Below, in pieces: positions 23,900 through 34,899 of a DNA stretch of 64,000 nucleotides. The first letter of the stretch is position 1. Every line of letters begins with the position of its first letter. Under the pieces are notes generated by a model. The model was not told where the DNA came from, searched no databases, and worked only from the letters and a program-made list of their open reading frames with translations. Made by a program: the position numbers and the translations under genes. The stretch spans positions 10,106,001 through 10,170,000 of the forward strand of contig OZ018415.1 of assembly GCA_963969595.1 (NCBI GenBank), in the 5' to 3' direction. Source of the DNA: Neckera pumila. Its lineage: Eukaryota > Streptophyta > Bryopsida > Hypnales > Neckeraceae.

Positions 23900-24351
23900 T
23901 GTTAAGTCTCTTTCCACTAGAAAAATGCTTGGGCTGCCCAGAGCAAAAACAATCATGAGTATTAAAAATTTCATGAAATTTTTTGTTGGTGTTACCATCT
24001 ATAGTGTAGATTAGTGACATCTTGGTTGAATTTGATTTTAGCAACATTTATCATTATGGACTAGATAATACTCAAGAGCCGGGAGGCTTAAGAGCATTAT
24101 GGAACATAATGTGAAGTCTAATGATTCATCACAAATGTCCATATCTATACTTTTTGCAAATCTAAAGGTGTAGAAAGAAGGGTTGCATTATGAGTTATAA
24201 CACTTTTATGACTATTCAATGGAATGGTGACAAATTTGCCTTAAAATCAGACTTGGGATCTTGAACTGAAATAGGGTTGTTAATCCTATTACTACCCTAC
24301 TTCCATAAAGAGCTCCTCTTCTCTTCTTGTAACTCATAAATTGTTTAGATT

Positions 24352-24465
24352 GAAACAAATTAAATTTCAAATAAGCCAAATTAAGTGGCTATTGAAGCTA
24401 GTTGCTTTTGGCAACTTTCTTCAATAGCCACTTAATTTGGCTTACTTGAAACTTAATTTGTTTCA
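24352..24465. repeat. Large perfect-like inverted repeat (hairpin)
   Basis: Arms of about 50 bases (GAAACAAATTAAATTTCAA and AGCCAAATTAAGTGGCTATT, with their inverse at 24420-24465) flank a short loop. A second, smaller palindrome (GCCAAATTAAATCC against GGATTTAATTTG) follows at 24470-24530. The unit could extrude as a cruciform, and is probably a foldback transposon remnant. Confidence 0.7.
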
Positions 24466-24565
24466 GTGAAGCCAAATTAAATCCAATTCAGCCAAATTTT
24501 GTGGCTTGATAGGATTTAATTTGACTTAATTGAAACAATTGTCAATTAAACATTGTTTGTAATCC

Positions 24566-25493
24566 TAAAGGACCGTTTGTCCCCTCAGGGGACAATTCGG
24601 GTCTGGGCAGGTTCCTATTGCTTCAATTTTTGGTAATTTTTTTGGTGATATTTTGAGGTTGTGTATTTCTGCGAGAGCTTTGTGAATATATAATTTTTAA
24701 TTTAATTGATGCCCGGGAGCAAAAGTTATGGCACAACAAGCAAAACTAGAGTTTGGCGGGCTGCCCAAAAAAAAATTCACAAAAAGTCAAAATAATTTTT
24801 TGCAAACTTTTTTCTCAAATATTATATTATTGTCTACATGTGAAGCTTTCTTTCATTCATTTTGGACTAATTATGAGAAAGTTATGAACAATCTTATTTT
24901 TTCGGGCAATCTAAGCATCTTCTTGAAAAAATAACTTGTAGAATTTGTTTTTCAATGCAATTTTTAGAATTTTTCAAAAGAATTATTAGACAAGGTTGGA
25001 TTTTCTTGCTAGAACAATCTCACTGTTGGGATTATTGTGATTCAATTCCATCAAAAAGCTATTAACAATTTAGTTTTTTCTTCAATCTTGAACCCACTTC
25101 TAGTTAACAATTTTTTAATGAGTGAAAATTAAGTGCTTTTTATCCTAAATTTTTTTGGGAGATTCCTGATTCAACTTCTTAACATAAATAAGTAGAAAAT
25201 CAAAGTCCATAGTGCAAAAAAATTGAACTAAAAAGACTCAAAGCCAAAAAATCTAGTCAAGCTAGGTGCAAAAAAACTTGTCTTCTTCACTTTAAAGTTT
25301 AAATGCATATATCTTGCAACCTACGTGGTCAAAGTTTCTAAAATTTCTTCCACATATTCATATACTAGTCAAGTATAAGATCTAACGGTTGGATATGCAA
25401 GAAAAAACAATTTTTTAAGCTCTTTTCTTTTTGCAATAGAAATGACAGTTTTGAGTGGTTTTTGATAGGAAAATCACCTTGATCCTTTAGGGG
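24566..25493. mobile_element. TTAA-targeted element
   Basis: The right end is CCTTTAGGGG followed by TTAA (25494-25497). The left end is a degraded match (ATCCTAAAGGACC). The interior aligns with 47250-48133 (CAACTTGTAG, then TGACAGTTTTGAGTG near the right end) and with 61540-61925. Non-coding, so non-autonomous. Confidence 0.6.
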
Positions 25494-25559
25494 TTAAAAA
25501 CTACGGGTACAATGATCCTTGTATGTCAAATAAATAAATAAGTAAATTGCAGATACATT

Positions 25560-26215
25560 TTATAGTTGCAAAAAAATAATCATGGCATGACTTATTTTTG
25601 CAAAAGTCAAACCAATTGACTACTTACTTCGGCCACTTTTGCGAAAGTCAAACCCACATTTTAATAACTTCGTTTGTCACTTTCGAGCAATCCTCCGGAA
25701 GTCTAAAGTTTCTTCTAATGTTGTATCCAAATAAATGAATTTAGAGGAGATGATTTTCTAGTAGACTTATAGCTATTGTTGAAAAGACTTCTAAAAATAG
25801 TTAATTTTATATGGTGTGGAAGTTCACAAAATGAACTTCATTCATCTGGCATTTTAAAACACGTAAAATATTATTTTGGTGATTCTTTTGGTGAATGACC
25901 ATCTTCATAGAGTTGTTAAAAATAGACAATTTTATTTTATTTATTATTATTTTTTCTATTTTTAATTAATTAAAACATCAAATTATCTATTTTCTTGAGA
26001 TTTGACATTTTACTAGTTCTCCTACTTAGAGATTTTTCTTGTGTTTTTCCTTTGGTGGTTACCTTCATCTTATAGGTGTATACATTAGCCATATTTTTTA
26101 AATTTAAAAGAATGATTTTTCTAATTTTAGAATACTTCAAAACAAAATAACAAATCATGAGTTCTATTAAAAAACGCAATAAATAGTATAGGTGTTTTTT
26201 GCAATCACTTTGTTG
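25560..26215. mobile_element. Remnants of the CATTAG and 4-bp TSD families
   Basis: 25590-25720 is the right part of a CATTAG-family MITE (CAATCCTCCGGAAG...TTCTTCTAATG). 25870-26215 matches the interior and right part of the 4-bp TSD family (ACTAGTTCTCCTACTTAGAG, ending TTTTTTGCAATCAC). Neither has both ends. Confidence 0.5.
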
Positions 26216-26295
26216 GGTATCTATCACTTACTAATCTATAAAGATCCACATGTCTACTCCTAGCAGAGACATCAAGTAACTATGTGTTCATTCCA

Positions 26296-26663
26296 CATTA
26301 GAGAAATTTTTTCAGACTTTTGGAGGGCTGCTCTACAACCCTCCCAAGTACCCTGAAATTTTGTTTTTCGGAGCCAAAAATTTCTTTTTTCTCCTATTTC
26401 TGCGCAGCTGAAACTGCAGTGACAGTGGCTAGGAACCCAATTTTACAAGTTAAAAATTTGTTAAAAAAGAATAATAATAATAATTTTATCTGAAAAAAAT
26501 GTTTAAATAAAATAACAAAACAAAAAGTACGAAATTTGACTATTTCAACAAGCAATCAACTCACAGGGGACTTTTTTAGATTGACAAGCCAAGCTTGAAA
26601 GTTGAAATAGCTTGGCATGTCAATTTGGAGCAGCCCTCCCGACGGTTGATTTTTTCTCTAAAG
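26296..26663. mobile_element. CATTAG-family MITE
   Basis: It runs from CATTAGAGAAATT to TTTTTCTCTAAAG. Subterminal segments TTGGAGGGCTGCTC and GGAGCAGCCCTCCCG are inverted copies. The paralogous site at 63555-63590 lacks it. Internal landmarks (GTGACAGTGGC, GACTATTTCAACAAGC) match the other copies. Confidence 0.75.
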
Positions 26664-26669
26664 TTGATA

Positions 26670-26877
26670 AGGTAGGAGTGCCCAATGGCATCAATGTATC
26701 CAATGGCCTCACTTTCTACACATGATAGTCATTTCAGATATAGGTAAACTATAGATAGCTTATTTTTGTTGACCATAGTCTATAGTCTATCTAATACATT
26801 TATGTTCCAGAATCATTGCTTTGCCTAAAAAGTGACACCACCATTGGATACACTCACGCCATTGGGTGCTCCTATCT
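26670..26877. mobile_element. MITE with TA duplication (Tc1/mariner-like)
   Basis: Inverted termini AGGTAGGAGTGCCCAATGGC and AGATAGGAGCACCCAATGGC (right end reverse-complemented) enclose 208 bp. TA flanks both sides (26668-26669, 26878-26879). The element-free paralog near 63586-63595 reads GATATAGCTC with a single TA. Whether it belongs to a named Stowaway group is not clear from the ends. Confidence 0.75.
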
Positions 26878-26879
26878 TA

Positions 26880-28744
26880 TAGCTCATGTACTCCAAATGC
26901 TACGCAGGAATCAGACCTGTCTCACTCTAGATGGTTTATAATGACTCTTTTGTCCCACTGAATCCATTCAAATCACCTGAAAGCCTACAGTCTCACAGCA
27001 TGTGGAGCTATAGATATGGATATATGAACAAGGAATAAAATGGAATTACAATGGAGTATATTTATGAGACAACCTTTATGATTGATCAGAGAAGACTCAT
27101 CAGAACTTAACTACTTATCACAAAAATTGTGACACAAAATCTGTAGCTCTGTCTCTCTGGTTCCCTGCCAGGCCACTTGTGCCTCCAGGGCGGGTATGTA
27201 TTTTCATGCCTTGCAAAGGAATTCCGTTTCATTTGTTTCAAAACAAAATAAAATGTGTAACTCTAGCTCTCAAAACTAAGACTGGTATAGATTTACCTTT
27301 TCAGTGCATGTCCTGAACATGCCAAAGTCAAGGAATAATGTCAATTTAATGAAATGCCACATCTAACTACTTTTGGACTTTTGAAAGTCCAGAATTAATA
27401 TTTGGAGAAGAAACATCAAGAGATAATCAATTAATCATTGGAAGATCGTGTAAAACATCTCAAGATCTATACAAAACATCTAAAGATCTATACAAACATC
27501 TGGAGATCTCCAAATGTTATTATCGAGAGATTTTTGAACGTTTTGTCCAGAATTCAATTGAAAGTCCAGAAGCAGTTAAATGTGACATATGAAATTGACC
27601 TTTAGTCTTTACTCGTATTTGAGAAGGTGGCGTCATTTTCCCGTGCCATCTGCTTGTGAATTTCAAAGGTGCCCAGATGTTTTGAGATTAAAACAAGTGT
27701 CAGACTCTGGATTGTGATCCTGTATCCTGGGCCCGGTTCACGGTCACCAACTGATGAGAAAACACGGGAAGCAAGAGTGGGAGGAGGGATTTGATGGGAG
27801 ACCTTGTTTAAATACATGGTTCGTGCATGGTTCGAACCCTTGTTGGGCAAGGGTTGTGTTTTGGAGATACCAGGCAGGTAATGATTATCATTTTCCAAGG
27901 GTATCATTGCGCTTGACGTTACTGGTTTTAGAATGCTCCCAAACAACTAAACAAAGGTATCAATATTTCGTTAAAATGGCGATATTCTTCTGTCAATTTT
28001 CCATCTATTTTTTAGGACTGAACGTATAGATTTCATTTCAGACCACACGGTCTAAACCTACAACTGCCAAGTTTGTGCCAAGTTTGTGGAATATTGCCAT
28101 TCTAACTAAATATCCGTTGAATGTCTTGTGAATCAATGTACTGTTAGACTATGAGTTTCAACTTTTGCAAATGCACACCAGATTGGTATGTTAAATGGTT
28201 TCAGCCTCACTATGACCGCATCCACCGTTTTCTCACTAAAGTCTAGGAAAGAACAATGTGACAACAATTACTCTTAGATTTCGCTTTCACACGCAACATA
28301 ACTTTATCAGTGTTACAAAACTCCACGTGATCATGCACATTTCGCATGCTTAGGCTGTGATATCTTAGAGGTGTACCAGTTTGTGGAAACTACAAGCCGT
28401 TTGTCATTCCTAAGCAAAGAAACGCGTGAGTGACACTCACTTCACAGAATAAGGTACATTTCGATCGATAACGTACGTCGAGATCTATTCCAAGCACTTA
28501 TCACAGTAGCACATTGGATTACTGCAGGTAAATCTCTCACCTCACCATGTTACTTGGATTGGTCAGTGAGGTACTCTAGCTGTCAACCAAGTCAAGACCT
28601 TCTTGCTGCATCTACAAGTCGGGTATTCGTTTACCACCACGAACCACTGAAACTCGACAAATTAAAATCACTGACCATGTTCACTTGGTGACGATGTCTC
28701 ACTTCATAGGATGACCAGGAAGAGAACTAAACAATCTCCTCGAA
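26880..28744 (-). other. 3' flank of bHLH copy 2
   Basis: 26880-27320 aligns with the right edge of the window (63595-64000). 28210-28740 aligns closely with 31969-32500, the 3' flank of copy 3, at about 3.77 kb spacing. This shows copies 2 and 3 arose by a nested tandem duplication. The ORFs at 27602-28029 are not conserved. Confidence 0.55.
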
Positions 28745-30481
28745 TCAGCTCTGTGTGAGCATATTCCGCAACGCTCTGATAATCAAGGTTGAAGAAGATT
28801 GTGTCTCTGATATTCTCTGCGACAGTACCTGTGACTGCAAGAGCAAATAACATGGAGCACTTCATTGGATCCACGGGTTCCTGAATGCCACTCCAAACAA
28901 TGAGCACCAAAACGGATCTCGACTCATGTCACTGTCAATTGATCGGCTCCCAGCTCCTTGACGAAGCTTTTTCGCATGTTTTGCGACTGATTTCCCTTTG
29001 TGATTGTTTTCCGTTTGTGATTCACGGATTTCCTTTGAGGCTCCACGGGAATGTTTAAATGTAATTTAGGCCCAGATGTCGTCTCGTGTTGGCCGAATAG
29101 GTGGTCGCGGAAACAAACAGACGTGACTCACTACAATAGATAAAACACCCCTGAATCCAATGCAAATAATTTACGCGATGAGCTCTCCAAATGCATGTGA
29201 CGCCAATCATTAGTCATTCAATCCGGCAGCATACCTTGGAGCAAGTGACGACGCATTGTATGTACCCTTTCCCCACCCTAAATATTGAACACTGTGTCAC
29301 GCCGAACCCCGACGACTGCACAGCTTAGCAGAGCGCTCTGAAAATTTGGACGAGGCTTGTTCCATACCATCTCCATGAAAGCCTCCTCCTCTCCTATGTG
29401 AACGTTGATGGCGCTTATGGTGCCAGCACTAGTAAAAATTACACGATCAGCTCGCACCTCGACGACATCTGAGGAAGCTGAGAAGGGAGAATCGGACGTA
29501 CAGTTCTCGGACCCTGTTTCCTAGCTCCATAGTGACTGGTCGCAAGACGCCATCAGCTTCAAGTCAGCACGACGATTCAGAAGTTGAGCTTTTCTCTGTT
29601 GCAGAGCTCCCAAAACGAGATTGCGTCCTCCACCACCACTGCCCTATCCCTCTGCCACCCCAAAACTCGCTTTGTTCAGATAAATAACAGCGGACGGCGA
29701 CGGTACATACTTACCATTTAGCGACGTTTCTGAAATGTACTATTGGTTAAGGTGCCAGCGAGAACTCAATTGCAGCTCTTAGCTTGTGGTCATAGATGTT
29801 CCAATGCTTTAAGCCACTGCAATTCAAAACATTGAAATTCTATGAGCAAGGTCAATGTGAGGTAGGTTGGTGAGGAGAGCTATACTTTTTCAGCGCTGGA
29901 GGCAACAGAGACTAGCTCCAGAATCAAATACTTGGCAGACATGTCGTCTCTCCTCTCCCGCTCCCGAATGATATGCTCCGCTTTCGTAGGCTCACGCTTC
30001 TCCTTTGATTTCGGCCCCTCAGCATAAGTCCTAATTCATGTGGATTCTTCTTCTTCTTGGAAGGACACTTCGGCTTGGGTGTTCTCTTCGGCTTCACTCC
30101 CGGAGGAGTATTCGGTGCGGAAGAGATGGGCGTCGTGGGAGCTGGAATTTCAAACCCCATGGTTCCTGTCTGTATAGAACAAGGCTTGGTGTTCACCGCT
30201 AAGGGGTTTCGAATGCTAGCGGGGACTTACAACGCAGAAATCACTACTAGGATGATCCGACTACTATGAGAAAAGCGAGAGATAAATTTTGATAAAGGGT
30301 TCGGGTAGGAAGCAGGTTCCGCTTGTTCGGGGTCCAAGTTTATCTCAGGAAGCTCAAAATCGACCAGTACGGCATCCAAGCTGGTAATGGTCCCCTCGGA
30401 ACCCATGACGTCGTTCAGAAGGGTGCCACAGAATGGGGTTCGCTATTAAAACATTTCCTCCAATGAATCCACTAGCTCCAT
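28745..30481 (-). pseudogene. bHLH transcription factor, copy 2 (pseudogene)
   Basis: Exon equivalents are 29886-30481, 29235-29651 and 28745-28834. Lesions are numerous. Two consecutive stop codons follow MELVDSLEEMF, where the intact copies have Gln-Trp. There is a frameshift just before the basic region. Insertions of 4 and 2 bases sit between helix 1 and the intron. A one-base deletion lies in helix 2, a deletion of about 78 bases in the middle of exon 2, and a 2-base deletion in the ACT-like part. Splice sites and the exon 3 frame are still recognisable. Copy 2 is the most decayed member. An approximately 11-base deletion in its leader fuses the upstream ORF in frame with MELVD, which is a by-product of decay and not an ancestral longer N-terminus. 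Confidence 0.88.
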
Positions 30482-30784
30482 GATGAGAAGACCGCTCTGA
30501 TCGACTGCTCTAGCTAGTACGAAAACGTTTCCTATTCTCAATTGAAGTTCGGTGCCAGCGGTTTCAAACTGCCGTGCCTGCTTCATGCTGGAGATCACAA
30601 GGTGGAGGGGGATTGACAGCTCCGGCAAACTCCGCACGTAATACGTACTTCAAAATCGATCCAATCAAACGACACTTCGAAAGAGATAATAGCATCAAGT
30701 TTCAAGTCGCTTACTTCCTAAAAGCGATTCATTTGAGCACTTTCAATTCGGTGGGCGGCACGTTTCGAGGTTTCTCAAGGTGCA

Positions 30785-30804
30785 TAATTTATAGCTATGA
30801 TTGG
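30785..30804 (-). promoter_or_regulatory. TATA box and CCAAT motif upstream of copy 2
   Basis: The minus strand reads CCAAT, then TATAAATTA seven bases later. The pair is identical to that of copy 3 although the gene itself is dead. No transcription data can be inferred. Confidence 0.5.
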
Positions 30805-30949
30805 AATTCGATAGTCGTCCTGGATCAGGCTGTATTGTTTGGCTGCAGTTTAAGAATGAAAATAGATGATCAAGTGAGATTAACTTGCCTATCACTGAAT
30901 TAAAAGCTTTGAAATTGTGTATCACCTCTCCTGCATCGATATATATATA

Positions 30950-31960
30950 TAGTACTCATTTTGAGGCTGCCCCAATCGCACAATGTAGTTCTCAAGGCAT
31001 CTAGAAAGTGCAGTTTCCTCACTTGATGGAGTCTCCAACTTCTTGGACACCGTACAAAGAATTTTCATCAAATTGAAAGTTTTCACTCATGAGGATTTGA
31101 TTAATGTATAGAGCACTTTATAATGATACTACCTTTACATTGATTATCATGGACAAAAAGAGTGAATAAATCAAAAAAGTCCTTTGTACTATACCTTCAG
31201 ATGTTTACATCAGGTGGATGGACAATTTCATTTTTCAGTTCAAAATGGCCGTTCTGAAATCTATACCTATCCTAGATGGTGAAAATGACACACCGTCAAA
31301 GTGACTTGGAATACCGCCATTTTAATGAAATTGCTTGTGTAGGTGGAGTTCATCATAGTAAGTCTTGTGAAGATGTAATGTGGATACCCAGATGGAATGC
31401 ATGCTACAAGATGAAGCTCCCAAGTACACAACTCATGTATTATACACAAGGGTCATGGGCATTAAATTAGCTTAGAGGATGGCTTTTGTAAAAAAAATCA
31501 AGTTAAAAAGACCAAAAAGTTAAGCGAAGACCAAATTAAAAGAAAAATAAATGTAAAAAATGTTGGATTGCAAACATATTAGAAAAAAAAACTCACAATA
31601 CGAAGAATTGAAACTCCTATACATAATTTTTAAAATCAAGTTCCCTCCAATTAAAATTAAATTTTTATTAAAAAGCCCAAAAAGTTTTGTAGCTTGTCCC
31701 ATGGGACTGCGAATAGCAAATCATTATGCATTTCGGTACAGTTTTCTTCTTAATCTCAGAAATGCCATTGAAGGTAATCGTAATCATCTCACCTGAGTAG
31801 CTTGTGCATTTAGAGTATCGTTCTGACAAGGAACGGATTATTTATACCCTCGCACACAACTAGTATTGCAAAAAGCTACTCAGAATTACAGCGCAGAATT
31901 GCAGTGAGAAAGGAACAGAAGATGAGGGACTAATACACCAAGAACTCTTTAATATGGCGT
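30950..31960. other. Spacer between copies 2 and 3 with repeat segments
   Basis: 30960-31250 is promoter-distal sequence shared with the other copies. 31410-31790 matches most of the 8-bp TSD element at 51271-51788 and starts with the same CAAGTACACAACTC end, but its right end is not recognisable. The short ORFs are not conserved. Confidence 0.5.
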
Positions 31961-32501
31961 TCTCCGCGACCACATCCACCGTTTTCTCACTAAAGTCCAG
32001 GAAAGAACAATGTGACAACAAGTACTCTTAGATTTCACTTTCGCACGCAACATAACTTTATCAGTGTTACAAAACTCCACGTGATCATGCACATTTCGCA
32101 TGCATAGGGTTTGATATCTTAGAGGTGTACCAGTTTGAGGAACTACAAGGCGTTTGTCATTCCTAAGCAAAGAAATTCGTGAGTACACTCACTTCACAAA
32201 ATAAGGTACACTTCGATCGATAACGTCGAGATCTATTCCAAGCACTTATATCACAGTAGCACATCGGATTGGAGCAATGAAATCTCTCACCTCACCATGT
32301 TACTTGGATTGGTCAGTGAGGTACTCTAGCTGTCAACCAAGTCAAGACCTTCGCGCTGCATGTACAAGTCGTGGATTCGTTTACTACCACGAACCACTGA
32401 AACTCGACAAATTAATGGCACCGATCATGTTCACTTGGTGACGATGTCTCACTTCATCGGATGATCAGGAAGAGAAGTAAATGATCTCTTCCGGACTTGA
32501 A

Positions 32502-34430
32502 TCAGCTCTGTGTGAGCATATTCCGCAACGCTCTGATAATCAAGGTCGAAGAAGATTGAATCTCTGATATTCTCTGCGACAGTACCTGTGACTGCAAGAA
32601 CATAATTATAAACATGGAGCACTTCATTGGATCCACGGGTGCCTAAATGCCACTCCGTACAATGAGCACCAAAAACAAATCTCGACTCATATCACTCAAT
32701 TGATCAGTCCCCTCTGCACCTCCATTCTAATGAGCTTGAGGGAGGTACAAATCTTGCTTAAATTGTCGTATCAGGTGCACCGACCCACCCACCCTCCCTC
32801 CCTCTCCCAGCCACTCGGCAAAAATAACAGTTCCAGACATGCTCTTCAGGAATTTCTCATGCGTTTGATTACATGAAGGTTTAAACGTCTCGTGGTGGCA
32901 GAATAAAAGGTCGCAGAAACAAACAGACCTGATTCATTAGATAAAACACCCCTGAATCCAATGCAATTTAAAAACGCTATTAACTCTCCAAATGCATACG
33001 GTGCCAATCATTAGTGATTCAAATCGGCAGCATACCTTGGAGCAAGTGACGACGCATTGGATGTACCCTTTCCCCACCCTAAGGATTGAACACTGTGTCA
33101 CGTCAAACCCCAACGACTGCACAGCTTGAAGCAGAGCGCTCTGGTAATTTGGGCGAGGCTTGTTCCACACCATCTCCATGACAACCTCCTTCTCTCCTAT
33201 GTGCACGTGGATGCCGCTTATAGTGCCAGCATTAGTCAGAATTACAGGATCAGCTCGCACCGCGACCCCATCTGAGGAAGCTGACAGGGGAGCTAATGAC
33301 TTACAATTCTGGAGTGAAGACCTCTGCTTCGTCAAGATGCAATGGGAAGGGTTGACAGCACCTCCTAATGGTCCACGAAGAGGAGCTAAGGACCTCGTCT
33401 TCGTGCTCCAAGGTGACTGGTTGTAAGACGCCATCAGCTTCAAGTCAGCACGACGATTCAGAAGTTCGGCTTTCCTCTGTTGCAGAGCTCCCACAAACGA
33501 GATTGCGTCCTCCACCACCACTGCCCTCTCCCTCTGCCAACCCAGAACTTACTTTGTTCAGATAAATAACAGCGGATGGCGACAATAAATACGTACCATT
33601 TGGCGACAATAAATACGTACCATTTAGCGACGTTTTCTGAAATGTACTATTGGTTAAGGTGCTACCGAGAACTCAACCGCATCTCCTAGCTTGTGGTCCT
33701 AGACGTTCCAATGTTTTAAGCCACTGCAATTCAAAACATTGAAATTCTGTGAGCGAGGTCAGTGTGAACGAGGTTAGTGAGGAGAGAGCTATACTTTCGG
33801 CGCTGGAGGCAACAGAGACTCCAGAATCAAATACTTGGCAGACATGTCGTCTCTCCTCTCCCGCTCCCGAATGATGTGCTCCGCTTTCGTGGGCACACGA
33901 TTCTCCTTTGATTTCGGTCCCGCAACATGAAGCCCTAATTCTTGTGGACTCTTCTTCTTCTTGGGAGTGCGCTTCGGCTTGGGCGTTCCACTTTCAAGAG
34001 ATCTCTTCGGCTTCACCACTGGCGGAGTATTCGGTGCGGAAGACATCATGGCCGTCGTAGGAGCTGCAATTTCAAACCCTCTGGTTCCTGTCTGTACAGA
34101 ACAAGGCTTGGTGTTCACCGCCAAGGGGTTTCGAATGTTAGCGGGGGCTTGAATCGCAGAGGTCACTACTCGGATGGTCCTACTGCTCTGAGAAGGCAAG
34201 AATGGAATTGACACAGGATTCGGAGGAGAAAGAGATATTGATAAAGGGTTCGGGTGGGAAACAGATGCCGCTTGTTCGGTGTCCAAGTTTATCTCCGGAA
34301 GTTCAATGTCGACCAGCATGGCATCCAGGCAGGGAATGATCCCCTCGGGATCCACGACGTCGTTCAGAAGGGTGCCACAGAATGGGGTTCGCCACTGAAA
34401 CATTTCCTCCAACAAATCCACTAGCTCCAT
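32502..34430 (-). CDS. bHLH transcription factor, copy 3 (intact)
   Basis: Exons 33795-34430 (212 codons), 33036-33533 (166 codons) and 32502-32591 (29 codons plus TGA) give 407 residues. Both introns are phase 0 with GT/AG ends (33534-33794, 32592-33035). The start is the ATG of MELVDLLEEMF, conserved in all copies. Domains: acidic leucine-rich N-terminus (1-55), a basic lysine-rich stretch near 150-162 that may be a nuclear signal, and a bHLH with basic region HIIRERERR (about 185-193). Helix 1 ends LLPPAPK at 212 and helix 2 resumes after the intron as RERAVVVEDAISFV. An ACT-like fold is likely at about 320-378 (VVMEMVWNKPRPNY, LLQAVQSLGFDV). His5, Glu9 and Arg13 predict E-box binding. By eye the basic region is closest to the bHLH95/ZHOUPI type; the target and process are unknown. 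An upstream ORF and a TATA box lie nearby. Confidence 0.85.
33578..33625. repeat. 24-bp tandem duplication in intron 1 of copy 3
   Basis: Two adjacent units GGCGACAATAAATACGTACC plus ATTT. The same duplication is at 53826-53873 in copy 4; copies 1 and 2 have a single, diverged unit. It is a useful marker of the shared history of copies 3 and 4. Confidence 0.85.
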
Positions 34431-34534
34431 GATGAGAAGACCGCTCTGATCGACTGCTCTAGCTAGTACGTACGAAAACACTCTCAGACGTTTCCTATTC
34501 TCAATCGAAGTTCGGTGCTGGCGGTTTCAAACTA

Positions 34535-34555
34535 TTACTGCCGTGCCCGCTTCAT
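34535..34555 (-). other. Short upstream ORF in the leader of copy 3
   Basis: ATG AAG CGG GCA CGG CAG TAA lies about 105 bases before the main start, giving six codons (MKRARQ). Copy 4 has a 27-codon form (54711-54794) and copy 1 a 21-codon form (6074-6139), all starting MKRARQ. The start is conserved and the length is not. Whether it is translated cannot be told from sequence. Confidence 0.4.
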
Positions 34556-34736
34556 GCTGGAAGTTCACATGGTGGAGGGGGATTTGACAGCTCCGGCCAA
34601 CTCCGACGGTAATACTTCGAAATCGATTCAATCAAACCACACTTCGAAAGAGATACTAGTTTTAAGTTGCTCACTTTCTGAAGGCGATTCATTTGCTTTC
34701 GGTGGGGCGGCACGTTTCGAGGTTTCTCGAGGTGCA

Positions 34737-34756
34737 TAATTTATAGCTATGATTGG
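34737..34756 (-). promoter_or_regulatory. TATA box and CCAAT motif of copy 3
   Basis: The minus strand has CCAAT followed by TATAAATTA. A transcription start about 30 bases downstream would give a leader of roughly 280 bases containing the upstream ORF. Copy 2 keeps both motifs; copies 1 and 4 have lost the TATA core. Confidence 0.55.
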
Positions 34757-34899
34757 AATACGGTAGTCGTCTTGGATCACTGGGCTCAGTGAGTCAGTGG
34801 GCTGTATAGTTTGGCTGCAGCTCTGGAATGACAACGGTCGGTCAAGTGAGATAACTTGCCGATCACTGAATTAAAAGCTAGTAGAGTATCTATCACCGC

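Noticed and set aside
28704..28910. Exon 3 read as GTVAENIRD...YAHTEL
   Set aside because: That frame needs a phase-1 intron, whereas exon 2 ends in phase 0 at AAG|GTA. The phase-0 reading ends in a stop after LTQS in all four copies.
30446..30637. Longer N-terminus for the bHLH proteins (MKQARQFETAGTEL... fused to MELVD)
   Set aside because: Open only in copy 2 because of an approximately 11-base deletion. In copies 1, 3 and 4 the same upstream ATG ends in a stop before MELVD.
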